Below, one piece after another: positions 1 to 12,687 of a stretch of DNA of 64,000 nt. The stretch spans positions 119,924,738-119,988,737 of the forward strand of contig NC_090944.1 of assembly GCF_040807025.1 (NCBI RefSeq), written 5' to 3'. Source of the stretch: Struthio camelus (Eukaryota > Chordata > Aves > Struthioniformes > Struthionidae). Each line of letters starts with the position of its first letter. Position 1 is the first letter of the stretch. Made by a program: the position numbers and the translations under genes. The notes beneath the pieces were generated by a model, which was not told where the DNA came from, did not search any database, and saw nothing but the letters and a program-made list of their open reading frames with translations.

Positions 1-232
1 TCGTAAAGCTCCTAAACAAACATCCATATCTCCTTTCACTCAAGGATTTAGGAGTGCTTTACAATCCACAGTAAATTTAGGAAGCCCCCTGCAGAAGTCC
101 TGAATTTCAAAAGCAATTCCTATTCTAGGATCTATGATGCAGAAAGGCTGGCCTGCTTACCTTGGTCATGAATAGCAGAGCTGGGCAGAGGACATGAATC
201 CCCAACTTAGGATCACCTATTTTAAGAATTTT

Positions 233-330
233 GGGCTTGATCTAGAACCTATTTAAGTCAAGGCTGTGGTTGCACTGTCCCACTCCTTTAGTAGTCTTTG
301 GCTGGTATATTGAAGTCAATGGAAAAGCAC
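233..330. repeat. Possible palindromic amniote fossil (GAAGTCAATGG type)
   Basis: Left part gggcttgatctagaacct (233-250), core attgaagtcaatggaaaag (310-328). These words occur together in an ancient palindromic repeat of birds and reptiles whose ends read GGGCCTGATCCA and whose centre reads CATTGAAGTCAATGG. The spacing here is stretched, so this is either a copy with an insertion or two chance matches. Confidence 0.35.
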
Positions 331-855
331 CAGCTGAATCCAAATCCTGTGGATTAGCCAGTCTCACTTTTCTTTCAACATTACTTATAGTCTAGCATTC
401 TTCTGCCACTTTCCCTGTGTAGTCAGCCAGCTAACATCTTTGCAGCTTAAATGTTTTTGGGGGGATTTTTTCTTCCTGCTATCAATTTTAGCTTTATTTT
501 AAGGTTATTGGTTTACTTGGAATAAGGCTCCCTCCCCGACAGCTTTCTTTAAATGTAGAATGTTATTAGGAAGGCATGTTAAATTTTTATTGCAGCATTT
601 CTTAAATGGATGCTGCTTATTCAAGAAAACCCATTTCAGCCAGCTAAGTGAAAATGAATAGAAAGATATGCATTATTTACGGGACGTAATATGAGTAAGT
701 AGGTGACATGCATAAACAGCAGAAGAAAAACGAAGTAGATCTTGCTAGGAAAATGGCTGTTAGAAAAAAATCTTGTCTTCAGGCATACATGCTGTATCTA
801 TACATTGTTAAAAACTAGTGATAAATCAGTTTTTAACAATAATTGTCATCCACAG

Positions 856-903
856 CCTTCACTCTGAGAAACTGGAGACACTGGTGTTCACTTCATTCTA
901 CAG
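856..903 (+). other. Candidate exon, 48 nt
   Basis: Bounded by a moderate acceptor (gtcatccacag before 856) and a textbook donor, CAG|GTAAGT, at 903/904. Two of three frames are open; one reads LHSEKLETLVFTSFY. The polypyrimidine tract is weak. No neighbouring exon can be linked to it by reading alone, so this may be a decoy. Confidence 0.22.
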
Positions 904-1489
904 GTAAGTCTACATGGGTATTGTCACCCTCTTTCTTTATGTAAATGGGAGAAAGAGATTAACCTGTTTAGTTAGAAGATTGCTTTTCCTGCTGGCTAAG
1001 GCTTTTTCTTGAATTTCCTGGCTGGCATTTCCATTTTCCACCTAGAAAATGATCAGTAGGCAGCATGGTATGAGTAATGCTGGCAGGTAGGATGCAGCCA
1101 GTCAAACCTTTCCTTACACCTGTATATTGAACACTTCAAGCAATGTACAATTTTCTTGCCTGTTGCAAGGTTAATTCTGATCAAAGTGACATATTTTCTT
1201 GATACTGAATTAATGAGTTCCAAAAATCTCACCAATTATATGTAGCTTGCTAGAGATAACTTGTCTTCACGGATGTAGAGTGTATTATCCCATTGTCAGT
1301 TGTCTCAAGTTAATTAATATGGATAAGACAGGACACGAGAAGCTACCCAAATTTCTGAGAAGTCAAAGAGCAAGTATCAGGGAATAGCAGGACAGGGCTA
1401 GTCTGCAAGAGAAAGCAACACAGGACCAAGTAATAACTATGCACATGCGAGCAGTGTCCTCACTCACTATTCATGTCCCACAGCACATG

Positions 1490-1880
1490 ACCAGAAGAGC
1501 AGAGCAGGTCTGGTAATAGTGATCGGGGTCAACCAAGAGTCCAGATCACCAGGCAGTTCCACACTAATGAGGCAGGTCTATGGTGGAGTCAGGAAGGCTT
1601 CCTGAGTGAGGAAGGCGAGTGAGTCAGAATCAGTGAGGTGCGAGGCTGGGATACCTGCGGCCTTGCTTGGTCGAGGGCAAGGGCCTGAGCTGAAATGCAG
1701 CTCCTGAGCCAAGAGGGGCAGGAGACCCCCAGCGGGGCTTCCCACAGTAGTCTGATCCACAGGTGCTTTTTCACAGTAGTCTGATCCCATGTTATCCACT
1801 GCACCATATGAGAGCTGATCTCGAGGGCAGGCAGCCAAACCCTGAGGTGGGAGAGGTGCAGAGCCTATTGTGGTGCTCAG
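1490..1880. repeat. GC-richer patch, repeat-like, unclassified
   Basis: A 390-base block clearly richer in G and C than its flanks, with repeated words of the type gtccagatcaccaggcag, aggcaggtct, gagtcagg and gagtcagaatcag. Such cadence is seen in degraded interspersed repeats of sauropsids. It holds a direct repeat, CACAGTAGTCTGATCC, at 1743-1758 and 1772-1787 (period 29). Both minus-strand frames are open for 70-86 codons, but their composition is unconvincing. It could also be a conserved noncoding or exonic block. Confidence 0.35.
1743..1787. repeat. 16-bp direct repeat, period 29
   Basis: CACAGTAGTCTGATCC at 1743-1758 and 1772-1787, perfect, within the GC-richer patch. Confidence 0.9.
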
Positions 1881-4115
1881 GGCCCTTACAATGAGTCTTC
1901 AAGTATTCAGGTTTTCTGAAGCTTTTATGACCAGAACTTTATGAATCAGTAGAAGGTGGCCAGGAACGTTGCAGAAGACCTTGTCTCCTTCACAAGACAA
2001 GGCGTATGGCGTGCCCGATTCCAGGATGGTGCAAATGTGACTTCAAGGTGACAAATTTTGTGTTATTAGCTGTTTTAAGCTTATTGTGAGAAATTACGGA
2101 ACTTAAGAAGATGGGATTAAAATATCAAAAATACTCAGTGAAGTATTAGCCTAACTCTTATTTTACAAGAACTGTTTTACCCGTGATCTGACAACAGGAC
2201 AAATTTGCTTATATTTGTGCATGCGGGCCTGACCAAAAGCCAACAGCTACTACTGATTTTGCGTCATGCCAGATGCCTCACAGTTAAAAGTGAAATTTGA
2301 TTACACTTGAGAAAGGGGCAAAGTAGATCACATTTTTCTGCAAAAATCTGAATAAGTTCAAGGTTTCTGTTGATAGGTATATTGTAGCTGCTGTAGAAGA
2401 TCATTTATAATATCATATGAATATAAATGAGTTCTGAGATGAAGAGATACTGTCTTGGAAGAGGAGCTGTGATTTCATTTTTTCCCATGCTGGGGAAAGG
2501 TATATAATTATGCCTTATTTAGTTCATAATAATAAAATTCCTATAGTTTCCTTCTCTGAGTAAGCCGCTAAAGAACCTGGGACCTGGGAAAACAGTGCTT
2601 AGGTTAATAAATTGGTTTCATATGACAAGAAAGAGAACCGTTTAACACAATTCTGAAAGTACAGTGCAGGACAGTAAAATAATAGTTCATTAATTAAAAA
2701 AAAGGAATGCATTAGACTTACAGGTTATAAAAATGCTTCCTGATTGAGACAGGAGCTGTTGATAGAATGTATATTTTTCTCACTAAGGCTAATTTTGTAA
2801 TTAACTTCTAGTTTTTTATAAGAAAATTCAAAGCAAGCACCTCAAATTACAACTCATCAGAATTAGCAATGCTGAGCATTTCAGATGAAGATGGTTTGTT
2901 TTTAACCAGTATTGCAAAATAAAGTACTCTGCAAAAAGCTGCAATATTTTAATTTATGCATTTTTAGCTTAGTATGTCAGACTTGTGTGTTATACTGCAT
3001 TTAGCTATATATTGACTTGCATCCTCTTTGACTTTGAAATTAGTGTTAGTGTCAGAGATCCCCTTGAGATAGAAATTGTTTTCTATGTAAGTCTAAATAG
3101 GTCTGCTTCTGTTCCCACACTTGTTTGATTTCTTAATCTTTAATGCAATTACTCTTGATTTATAACACTGTAAATGAGAAGGTGTTTTTTAAACCGACAA
3201 ACATGAGCCACCTGGGTTGTTTTAATTGCTTGAATGAGTTCTTCACATATGCCTACTTTATATGTGATGAAATTATTTAATGCCCAAGTTTCCATTCAAG
3301 AGGAGGAGTAGTGCATATCTGCAGAGCTGGTCCCAACTGAAATGATTTATCAGTATATCGCTGTGCAGTATTGTGTGGATTTTCTAACTCTGTAAATAAG
3401 ACATGCCTTTTTTGGCATCCTTAAAAGCTGTTATCTGTGTGCCTTCCTTTCCTCTGACTCTGGACTGGCTAGAGTCAAACCTAGAATGGGTGCCTCTGCA
3501 TGCACAATGGATAGTTCTGTTTCACTTGGCTGCTTGAACTACGTGGTAAATTTTAGAGTTGGGATAGATGCGGGAGATAAAGCCACATTGAAGGCACAGT
3601 GACTAAAAGAAATCTCTTGAACTTTTTCCGTTTCAAGGTCCAGTATGGTCATGATGTTCCAGTGTCTGGGAAACAGAGATGAGAGACTGCAAACGAGACA
3701 CTTTAAGAGAAAAATTGTTAATTTGTGTATCTTTCAAGCAACATTTTAGAAAGATTTAGAGTTACTCTGTTCAGAAGATGAGGAGAAGTAAACCCGAGTC
3801 ATTTAAGGATGTTCTGAATGTTCATAATTGTTTTATGCTTACTAACAAAAGAGGATCTAGTTAAGATATCTTAGGCTTATTTCACTGAGTTTCACTAACT
3901 TCAGTCTTGTACCTGCACTCAGGATGAATTTAAAATTAGATAGAGGTTCTTTATCACACTCACTTTTCATCTGGTGTAATCATTTATTCCTGAGCAAGAC
4001 TAGAGCAGAAAGAGCTCCCTCTGTGTTTGGCATTTGCTCTTCCTTGGCTTTCTGGTGTCATTTCATTGCTATTAAGAACTTTTTTCATATCATCTAAATA
4101 ATATCTCTGGAATGC

Positions 4116-4131
4116 TTAAGTGTACACTTAA
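4116..4131. other. 16-bp palindrome with paired NKX2-like sites
   Basis: TTAAGTGTACACTTAA is a perfect palindrome. Each arm contains TTAAGTG, close to the known NK2-class homeodomain site (TNAAGTG). A regulatory role is conjecture. Confidence 0.8.
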
Positions 4132-5443
4132 AAAAGGCATATTTTACGTGTAAACATCACACTGTTCTCTCTTTTTATATAGTTAAATTTAAGATTTATT
4201 AAGCACAGTAAATACACATTTATACTGACACAGTTTACGGACAGTGATTTAGTCAAATGGGCCAAACTGGCTTCTAATGAGACCAGCTCTTGCTACTGAG
4301 CTAAGTGGAGGGCTGGCTGTTGCCAAAGTGGTAATATGGAAGTCTAGAAACGCTGGCAAGTAAGAGATCAAAATCTTCTCTAAAACCGTAAAGACTCAAT
4401 CTATCTTCTAATATAGACATAGGCATAGCTGCTAGTGAAGGCCAGATTTTCCTGAGGCCCTTATTTCTCTTAACTGATTATTACTTTTAGCTTTTGTTTT
4501 AAATGACCACAACTTCTAAATACCTCCTCTTCTTTCATACCTACCTATACTTCTGTGTTGGAAAAGCAGAGCTCCTGATTTATTTTAGATCACGGGCTCT
4601 CCAACTTCTTAACGCAGTGAGGAATGAGCCCTGGAATTTTGCTGTGAGCTTGTCTTGAGCAATGGCCTGGTGATGTCGTGGTCATACCTGGTGGAGCTGT
4701 CTGCTTTCAGACACAAGGGATTTTTCTCCTCGCTGCCAGAGATTTGGTTCTGTATCTCATCAGTTATCACTGTGCCCCACTTCTTTCCGGTGAGAGCACT
4801 CTGACGAGGCAGTGCTTCAAGATTTTTTTGGGGGATATTCACTTGTACATTACACTTGTTACCAGTGCAGCTTTGGCTGTTCTCATGACTGGAGCATCCT
4901 GGCATGGTGCTTGCTTCAAACCAAAGTTTGTGAAGGCTTTATCTTTGCCTTCTTGTACTTTTCATTCTTATCTTAAACACTAAGTTTCTTCCCTTGCGAT
5001 TACAATGACACTGACTGTTTGCGAAATGGAAAGTAATAATGTATCACTACTCTCTTCCTTTTGTACATAATTTGTCTGCTAGGACTTTATAATACTAAGA
5101 TCCGATATATTAATGAATAGCAGTTTATGGACAAATGAAAGGTTAATAAGTCCTTGCAAGAGCTGTCAAGACAAGTAACGCTGATTTAATAATACCTGAT
5201 ACATTGCTAAAAATCACCAGTCCAATCCATACAGCCTAAAAATCTGCATTCATGTGCTTACTCAGGACAAATTAACAAAAATTCAGCGTTATAACAGCAG
5301 TCAGCTAGGTTTGTGAAACGCTGCTTTAGTAGCTTACAGGAAGTCTTAGTTCAGTTTGTCTCTGGGTTCACTTCAGAGATCACTTTTTCTTTCAAGATAT
5401 ATCTATTAAAAAGACTATTACCTATTAAATTCAGTTTAGCTAT

Positions 5444-5500
5444 TAACTTCCACTGAAATCAAAGGAGAATTTTTCCGTTAGCTTTAATGGAATAAGAAGT
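5444..5500. repeat. Possible palindromic amniote fossil
   Basis: The words ccactgaaatcaaaggagaa and ccgttagctttaatgga resemble two inverted copies of the ancient core CCATTGAAGTCAATGG separated by a T-rich linker. They are heavily mutated. Low confidence. Confidence 0.3.
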
Positions 5501-6881
5501 AGAAGGTCAGAAGAGTGAAGAATTCTCAGTGCAGGTGTAACCATTGCCAATACACAAAAAAGTGTTTATGTACTGTTTCTGCCACTGATTGTTTGTGGTT
5601 AATGCTGTATTTTTTCAATATGGCTGTAATAGCATAACTAGTCATCTGTCTGTATTACCTACTACAGGGTTCTGTGATTTGTGACTGCTGAATGGTTTGA
5701 GCTCACAACAATATCTCACGAAGTTGCTAAAAATTATCTTTTGTGGACAGGGCAACTGAGGAAGGAATAAATTAATATGACACACCAAAGTCCTAGAGAA
5801 AATCATGATGGGAAACACAAATGTTTCATAATGCCTTCATTAAAGAGGAGTGTCTTCATTAAGCTAAGAAGAAATAATCGGTTAAGACTGGTTTGAAAAT
5901 TTCTTTATAATGTTTAAGTCTATGCAGCTGTTCTTTTTTTCATATTGCAAGTTCAGGGATAAACGTATGGTCTAAGAACGAGTCTCCTCTCGGTAGTATG
6001 CTGAGGTACTGTCGCTGAAGACAGAATCCAACTGTCATATCTTGATAAAAAATATTTCATGAATCTGAGGGGAGAAGCACGCAGAGTACTTTTATTAGTT
6101 TGCATATATGTGACAAATAGCACAATTTTGGAAAGCCACTTAGCATGCCTTATAAATGTTATTTTATTAGCTGTACTTATAATTTGATACCATCCTGAAT
6201 TTTTTGCAAATTTGCTACAGTAAAATATTTTCCGTGTGTGAATTAGTAGTTACATACATTTTCTTGCCACTGCTGGTATTCTTGAAACGCTTCTTAATGC
6301 AATATTACATGGTGTAATAACTCTTAACTGATTAACTTTGTTGCTTATCCCTGCAAAAATAGCTACAGAAAAGTGTAAAGGATTTAGTTTCAAATATTTC
6401 CACAGTTTATCTCATTTTCTATCAAAAGGGATGTTGTATATTTGGAATATGGAAATAAAGTCAGCATGTATTTTACATATTATCTCTTGAATCTATGAAT
6501 TCTAAGAGAGAAGAGTATACAAGGCCTAAGCCTCATAAGCTATGGTAATAAAGGCCATTTTAAATAAGTCAGTTTTGAATAAAAAGTTTGATTTAGCAAT
6601 TCATTAATTCAATCACAAATAACAGTAATGAAATATTTAATACTCAAGTAGAGTATTGCTGTTCAACAGCTCAACCTCATTGCATTCCATTTAGCTTTGC
6701 AAGCAGATGCCAGGCTGGTTTTGGCCTGAGTATTTTTTCAATATTTCTTTTTGTCATACATTACTGAATTTATTTCACTGGGCATTACATTATTTGCCTA
6801 GATCACTTGGGAGTTCAGCTGCTATCCAGGTGGAGGTGAGGATAGTTGCAGTCCTCTCCTTTGGTCTGGCTGTTTCTCCAG

Positions 6882-6914
6882 GTGAAGTCCTCTGCTGCGG
6901 GGGTGCCCCCCGAG
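6882..6914 (+). other. Candidate 33-nt microexon in a GC-rich island
   Basis: Preceded by a long pyrimidine-rich acceptor (cctttggtctggctgtttctccag region, 6853-6881) and followed by GAG|GTGACC. The 33 bases are GC-rich within AT-rich flanks and read VKSSAAGVPPE in the open frame, which continues past the donor for 46 further codons. Length divisible by three and a strong upstream tract fit a cassette microexon, but the donor is only average. Confidence 0.25.
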
Positions 6915-6939
6915 GTGACCCCTGCTCCTGTTAACCATA

Positions 6940-9900
6940 GACCAGCCAATTGGTACATAGGAGAATTCTGTTATCTTTATGGCAACTTCTGCCTAAACAG
7001 ATTCGGATGTTTTCACTTCAGGAGGAAGCTTTGCCTCTTCCATATTTCTGCCTAAGGTTAGAAGGCTATTAACTTATGAAAGGCTTTATAAAAATTAGTT
7101 TTGTTGTATTTCCCTACTCCTGTAAGCCCACACTGTGTGCTGCCTTTCAGTGAAGGCTCTCTACGTATGAAAATTCCCTTTTTCTGTCATTTCTCTCAGA
7201 TCCTAAGGTTATAATATGGTCAGTGGGAATTTAAGTTACAAAATAAATCATTTATTAATTATCTCTCCAGATTTAAGCAACTGCATTTTTTTTTTAAAGA
7301 ATGTGCACAGAACTGTCAGCACTCTGTATAGCAACATAACATGTTTGAGCCCTACAATACTACCACAACCAAATTGTGATTTTTTTGGATGCTTTTTCCC
7401 TTGGCAACTTAATTGTTCTACTGCTGCATGAAGGATATGATAGAATTGTTCCATGAAGGTTATGAAGCTTAATCCAAATTTATTTTCCCATTTCATTGTG
7501 TTAGAAATATAGAAGTTGACCTTGGCTAGTCTATCTCCTGAGAATACTTCAGTTGTGCTTGTCTTAAAGGCAGGAGATAAAGACAAAGTTTACTAAGGTC
7601 ACTGAGTAAGTATTTAAAAATATGCAAAATATCCACGTTTGAAAGCAGAAAAAAAAAGATAATAAACCTGCTAAAAAAATTGGTGCATTTCACCAGAACA
7701 GGAAATGCAGATGAATCTGTTGAAAAGATAATTTAATTATTTATTTTTACACTGACGATCTGTCCAGCTAAGTAGCTTGTGTTTGCGTCTATGTGTATGC
7801 TCAATAGCATTTATGTGTACATTCAGATTGCTTTAATCTGGTAGAATAGATACCCTGTTTGCCAATATCTACTAATCTGCTCCATTTGAAGAAATAATCC
7901 TTATATGAGAGACATATGCGTTCAGAATGAAAGCAGTTTCTTTTGGCCTTGAGTTACCTGTTTTCATTAGGGTGAGTGGGGAAGAAAGGAGTGAAAAGAT
8001 GAGTCAAATTTTCCCCCTTGTCTTCTGGAATTTTATCTCTGTATAGTGATACCTAGGTGGAGACCAAGATAAAGGGCTCAGTTCACAGCTGAATGATCAG
8101 GTCCTGAGAGGGGTTGAAGCCAGGGAATTCAAAGCATCTCCCAGCAAGTATCCAGGACCTCCCTGGAAGGTGGAGTTGGAGAATTTACTTGGAATCAACT
8201 GAAAAAAACTACGTTTGAAATTTTGACGTAGATGCACTGACCATAAACCTTGAGTACAGCTGTTGAAGTGGATGGCTGGCCAGTATTACCTGTACTGAAC
8301 ACAGGAGAAATTGCCTAACAAAAGAAGGAAATGGAAGTTTGTGATACAGGGTGAAATCCCCTCCCTCCAATGTCTATCTTTTTAGAGTGCTGTTGCCTAG
8401 AGTGGCCCCTGTATGTCTGCTACATACAGAGCTACTTAGATTATAGGACCCGTGAGCAGAACAACAGCATTTTATGCACTTCTTCCTAGAAGGCTGTGAA
8501 CAAACAGGTCTTTTCTTTTTTTTCTTTCAGACTTGTGTTCATGATGCTGATGATATTTGCTTTTAGTTGTGAGATAAGGAGCAAGCTAAATTGAATATGT
8601 AGTTAAACACAGTCAGAGTGACAACAGATGTGTTTAGAACATGTGGAAAAAGTATTCACCGAGGGAGAAAGATAAATTCAATATGATAAACTGAAAGTTC
8701 TAAATGGCTCTGAGGTTTTCAATGTTTCTTTTAGTGAGTCCTTGACAGAGAACGGCTTGGCTGTTACTGATAACCTTTTTTTTTTTTTTTTTGGTAGGTT
8801 TGATTAAAGTGGTTTTTTTTTTTTTTTCACATTGAATCCCTCATGCTAGTGATGCTTTCCTTTCCTACCTGTACCACCCACAATTTTATCATGTTGCCCC
8901 GGTTTTTCCTTCCATGTTCCACTCCTCCTTTCTGCACCTCTTTGCCTATAAATAATGCCCGGTTGCTGTCAGATGATAGATCATATCAGAGTCACTCATT
9001 GCAGAGTGCCAGAATGTTTATTTGTAGCTTTTACCATCCTCTATTAGTTCTGGATTTTTTTTTTTCTCCTTTCCTCTTCTGCGCTAATCTTTTTCGAACT
9101 TCCTTTAGCCTCTAAATTTTCCATGCATCTCTGCGATATCAGTACATTAGTGTGGACCACATAGACTCAGTTACTATAAAAGTAATGGAGTGAAACCATC
9201 CAAATAGTTATCCTGAAATGATTGAGTGTCCAGACAGAACAGAGCTGCATTGAAATATCTTTGTGGAACGCAAGAAGCTCCCATAGTAGAAATATAGCAA
9301 ATTATGGCATCAAAAGGCATACACAATTTTGTTCTTATCAATTCTGGGAAGATATAATTTGGGTAAGCATAATTATATCAGAATATTTATAGCATGAAAC
9401 TCTTGAGGACTTTCCTGAAACTGTGAACAGACATGAAGGAATCTCTAAAGACAATACAATTCCATGCAATATAAATGTCAACTCATTTTTTAAAGGAAGA
9501 TACACTCTATAATCTGTAGGTATCTCCAGTTTGTTTGTCATAAATACAAAAACTGACCTTCAATACCAGTAGAATAACATTTAGAAGCAACACAGCATTT
9601 CTATGTGATTTGGAAAATAAGGATTTCCTAGGCATTGTATCTATATCAATTTTTATACATTTAACTCCACTAAAATAAGGATAATATTGCAAGTACACCA
9701 ATTTACTTAAAAGCAATTTCTGACAGCTGAGTGACTGTATCTAATACTTTAACCTGAGAGTAGGTTAAGATACCGTCTGAAGAGTCTTGGCTCTGGTTTT
9801 ATAGGTCTAATAATCTTGCTTGATGTCATGTCATTTGTCAGCAATCTACAAACAAAAGGCTCTATTGACTTTGTTTAGCCTCTGCTCTTTTGGTCACCTC

Positions 9901-12379
9901 TCTTTTGATCCTCTACTGCATCTTTTGAAAGAAAAGTGTTTTGGTACCACTTTAGCAGTAATTTCTATGTTTTTTTTTTTATCTGTAGTGTGCTAGTTTG
10001 GGTGTATTTTGAATAATCTCCTTCCACTGCATTTTAAATTGTTTCTTATATACCCCATGTGGGTAGCTGTTACTTTTTCTTGGTACAAAAAAAAAAAATC
10101 CTATTTGTAGTGAGCAGGGCAAGGCTTGGCAGAGAATGATTGGGAAGTACTGCCAAGTTACTACCATGCTTGCTGCGATTTGTTTTGTCATTCTTAAATA
10201 AATATTGGAAGGTAATTCAAAAGTCTGTTCCCCCCTCCCAAAAAAAAAAAACAACCAAACCGACCCAAACCACTAATATATAAATTTTATTCCTGTGCTT
10301 TGAGAGAGGGTTTCACTCACAAGCGCTGTGCAAAGTTAAGGTTAATCTTTGGTGGTGGAGTGGATAGAAGAGGAGACTGAAAGAATCTAGCTTTAATTTG
10401 GCAAGTTGTTGAGGCTGAAACGTGGGAAAGAAAATGTAAAAACTGCTCTCTCTTAAACACATGTTTTACCATTCTACTGTTACTTAGCACTGGGTGGAAA
10501 CTGCTGGCAATCACTATCCTATGGCACAACCTTGAAGAAGAGAAGCTGCTAGTAACTCCAAGTTACCAAATTCTGACCTTTCTGAAATAGGGTTGATTTT
10601 TCTAAGTCTCCAACATATACACTGAGTGTCTAAATAAGTACGGACTACATACAGAATGCCATGCTAAAAGTCAAACCTGTGGTAATAAGCTAAACTAAAT
10701 GACCTTGACCTGTTTTACTCTTCATAAACGTCCATATTATGCTAACAGAGCTGACCAGAGGGAGGATTTTCTTGCTAGTGAAAAAAAAAACATACATCTT
10801 TGAAAACTTTCCTTCAGTAGGAATAAAGTTTAAAAGTTTCAAGTGCATGTAAATGACAGGGTGACAGGACATTGAACAACCTCAGCAAGCTGCTGAGGAC
10901 CAGGGCTTACTGGGCAAGGAAACTGATAACAAGTAAAGCAACAAATCTAGTTTTGTTTGACTTGTGGGGTAATTTGGACTGAAACAGAAGATGGTACAAA
11001 CTAGCTCCGAGCCATCTTGCTGCCTTTCCACCTAACTGTTCAATGGCATTAATATGCTTTTGTGGAAAATGCAGTTTCACTGAATAAGCATTTTCTAGGA
11101 TGAGCATTATTTTGTTAGCAGTGTCTTGACCATTTCTGTACTTTTTTCCCTACAAGATCCATGATTATTTCACAGCACGGAAATGAATGTTGCTCAACAA
11201 ACCTGCAACCATTTACTCTTTTGTTTTATTATCAGAGGCCTTATTTACTGAATGCTGCCTCTTACTCTGCTGCATGCGGAGTGAATAATTAGTGAGTTTT
11301 TTTCTTTCTTGCTTAGAGAAACTTCTGCTGGATTAAAGAAAACAAGAAAACAAAAAATAAAGAAGTCAAGGTGTTATTTCAAGAGTCAGAAGACTTGCTA
11401 GTGCTCTGGGAGGTTATCGTAATTTTTTGTGCCAAGCCATGTTCTCCTATAGTGAAGAAATACAGTGGCTGTCCGTTCTATTAAGGTGACATCCTGAGCT
11501 ATCTTGGGCAATTTCAACATTTTCAAATTCTTTTTCCACAGAATGCTTATTTTCCCTTTCATAAGTGTCTTTAAACTGACATTTTTTTCTGAATTGCCTA
11601 GTATTTTAAAATTTATGGACAAAATATGTAAGAAGGAACAAGTCCGACAGAAGATCTTGTAAAAGGCACTCCTTTAAGATTGTTGGTTTGAATATGACAG
11701 GGCTAGAATAGATTGAAAATACTGTCTTGATGTCCTCAATGCACAATCCAGCATAAATCTATAATAACCTCTGGGGAAAAAAACCCCAAAGTTTGGGATA
11801 TCATTGACTGTGAAAAGACTTCTCAGCTCCAAAGCTGAGTATACATGGGTAAAGCATTTTTGTACCAAACAAAAGGATACTTTTAAAAATAGTTTTCTTT
11901 AGCCAATTTCTTCAGTAACTATACAGGCAAATCCTCACTATAGTCCAAAAGGAAGGGAATGCATACCCACCTGTAAATTAATACTAAACAGTTAGCATCA
12001 GTTTTAAAAATCTCAAGATGAACACATTTAATTCCCAAGATTTAATGTTCATATATATTTCCTAGCTTACAAACCAGTGCAGCACCTATAGGAATGTATA
12101 ATGATGCATCACTGATGGATAACTTTGTGACATTATGGACAATGCAGAAAAATTTAATAAAGTGGCTAGACTATAGTTGCTGGTGGTTAGTCACTAGTAT
12201 TTTAGCAGGAAAAAGAATGAAAGAGATTAAGAGATTTCTGAAACATATTCAAGGAAAGGATAATGTACAAAATGAAAGTGTCTACCCTGAAATAATTTTA
12301 TACCAAATTTTTTATCGTTCCATCTTTAACTTAAGTTGAAGAATCAAATTGATTGAAATTAGTAGATTGGGTTAAATGT
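6940..12379. other. Unique AT-rich DNA, no gene recognised
   Basis: Contains the double poly(T), a pyrimidine-rich stretch at 8.84-9.12 kb with a 90-codon frame of biased composition, and short A/T runs (10087-10098, 10240-10251). Nothing else is identifiable. Confidence 0.6.
8776..8827. repeat. Double poly(T) tract
   Basis: T17 (8776-8792) and T15 (8813-8827) separated by 20 bases. On the minus strand this is a pair of poly(A) runs, which might mark retroposon tails, but no retroposon body is recognisable beside them. Confidence 0.9.
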
Positions 12380-12525
12380 GATTACCTTAAAAAGGGAAAT
12401 TCAGAACTGATAAAAGGAAATACCTTTTCATGCAACTTTTGATTAGACTGTGGAACTTGCAGGCATAGGAAGCTATTGAGGTCAAGAGTATAATATTTAT
12501 GAAATGATGAAGTAGGTATTTATAT
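12380..12525 (+). repeat. Possible L3/CR1-like ancient LINE 3' relic
   Basis: The stretch agactgtggaacttgcaggc (from 12448), followed by aggaagctattgaggtcaag and agtataatattt, resembles the 3' portion of ancient L3-type CR1 elements. There, a WN-L-P-E-like coding end is followed by a similar gtggaactc...gaagttat...gaggc...aag pattern, then a tggat-ataac segment (compare gggtatccataacc at 12527). It lies just upstream of the CR1 fragment at 12688. Only about 80 bases are convincing. Confidence 0.4.
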
Positions 12526-12622
12526 TGGGTATCCATAACCATTGCAATTAATGTCAAGCACTTCTGGAAGGTTTTCAAACATTAAGTTTCAGGGTTTAGA
12601 CAAATATTTATCAGAGATGAGG

Positions 12623-12651
12623 TCTGGGAACAGATTTTCTGGGAACAGATT
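12623..12651. repeat. Short tandem duplication, period 15
   Basis: TCTGGGAACAGATT occurs at 12623-12636 and again at 12638-12651, just upstream of the CR1 fragment. Confidence 0.9.
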
Positions 12652-12687
12652 ATCTTCTGCCTTGTTCTGGAAAAAGAGAGAGAGAGA

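Larger units (their letters stand above)
331..6800. other. Unique AT-rich DNA, no gene recognised
   Basis: Outside the items listed separately (exon-like segment at 0.86 kb, GC-richer patch at 1.5-1.9 kb, palindromes) no coding frame, RNA gene or transposon could be recognised. Frames up to about 100 codons at 4.6-5.0 kb occur on both strands and look like chance. Confidence 0.6.

Noticed and set aside
8843..9115. 90-codon plus frame rich in Phe, Ser, Pro and Cys
   Set aside because: Composition is set by a local C/T bias; no domain or splice support.
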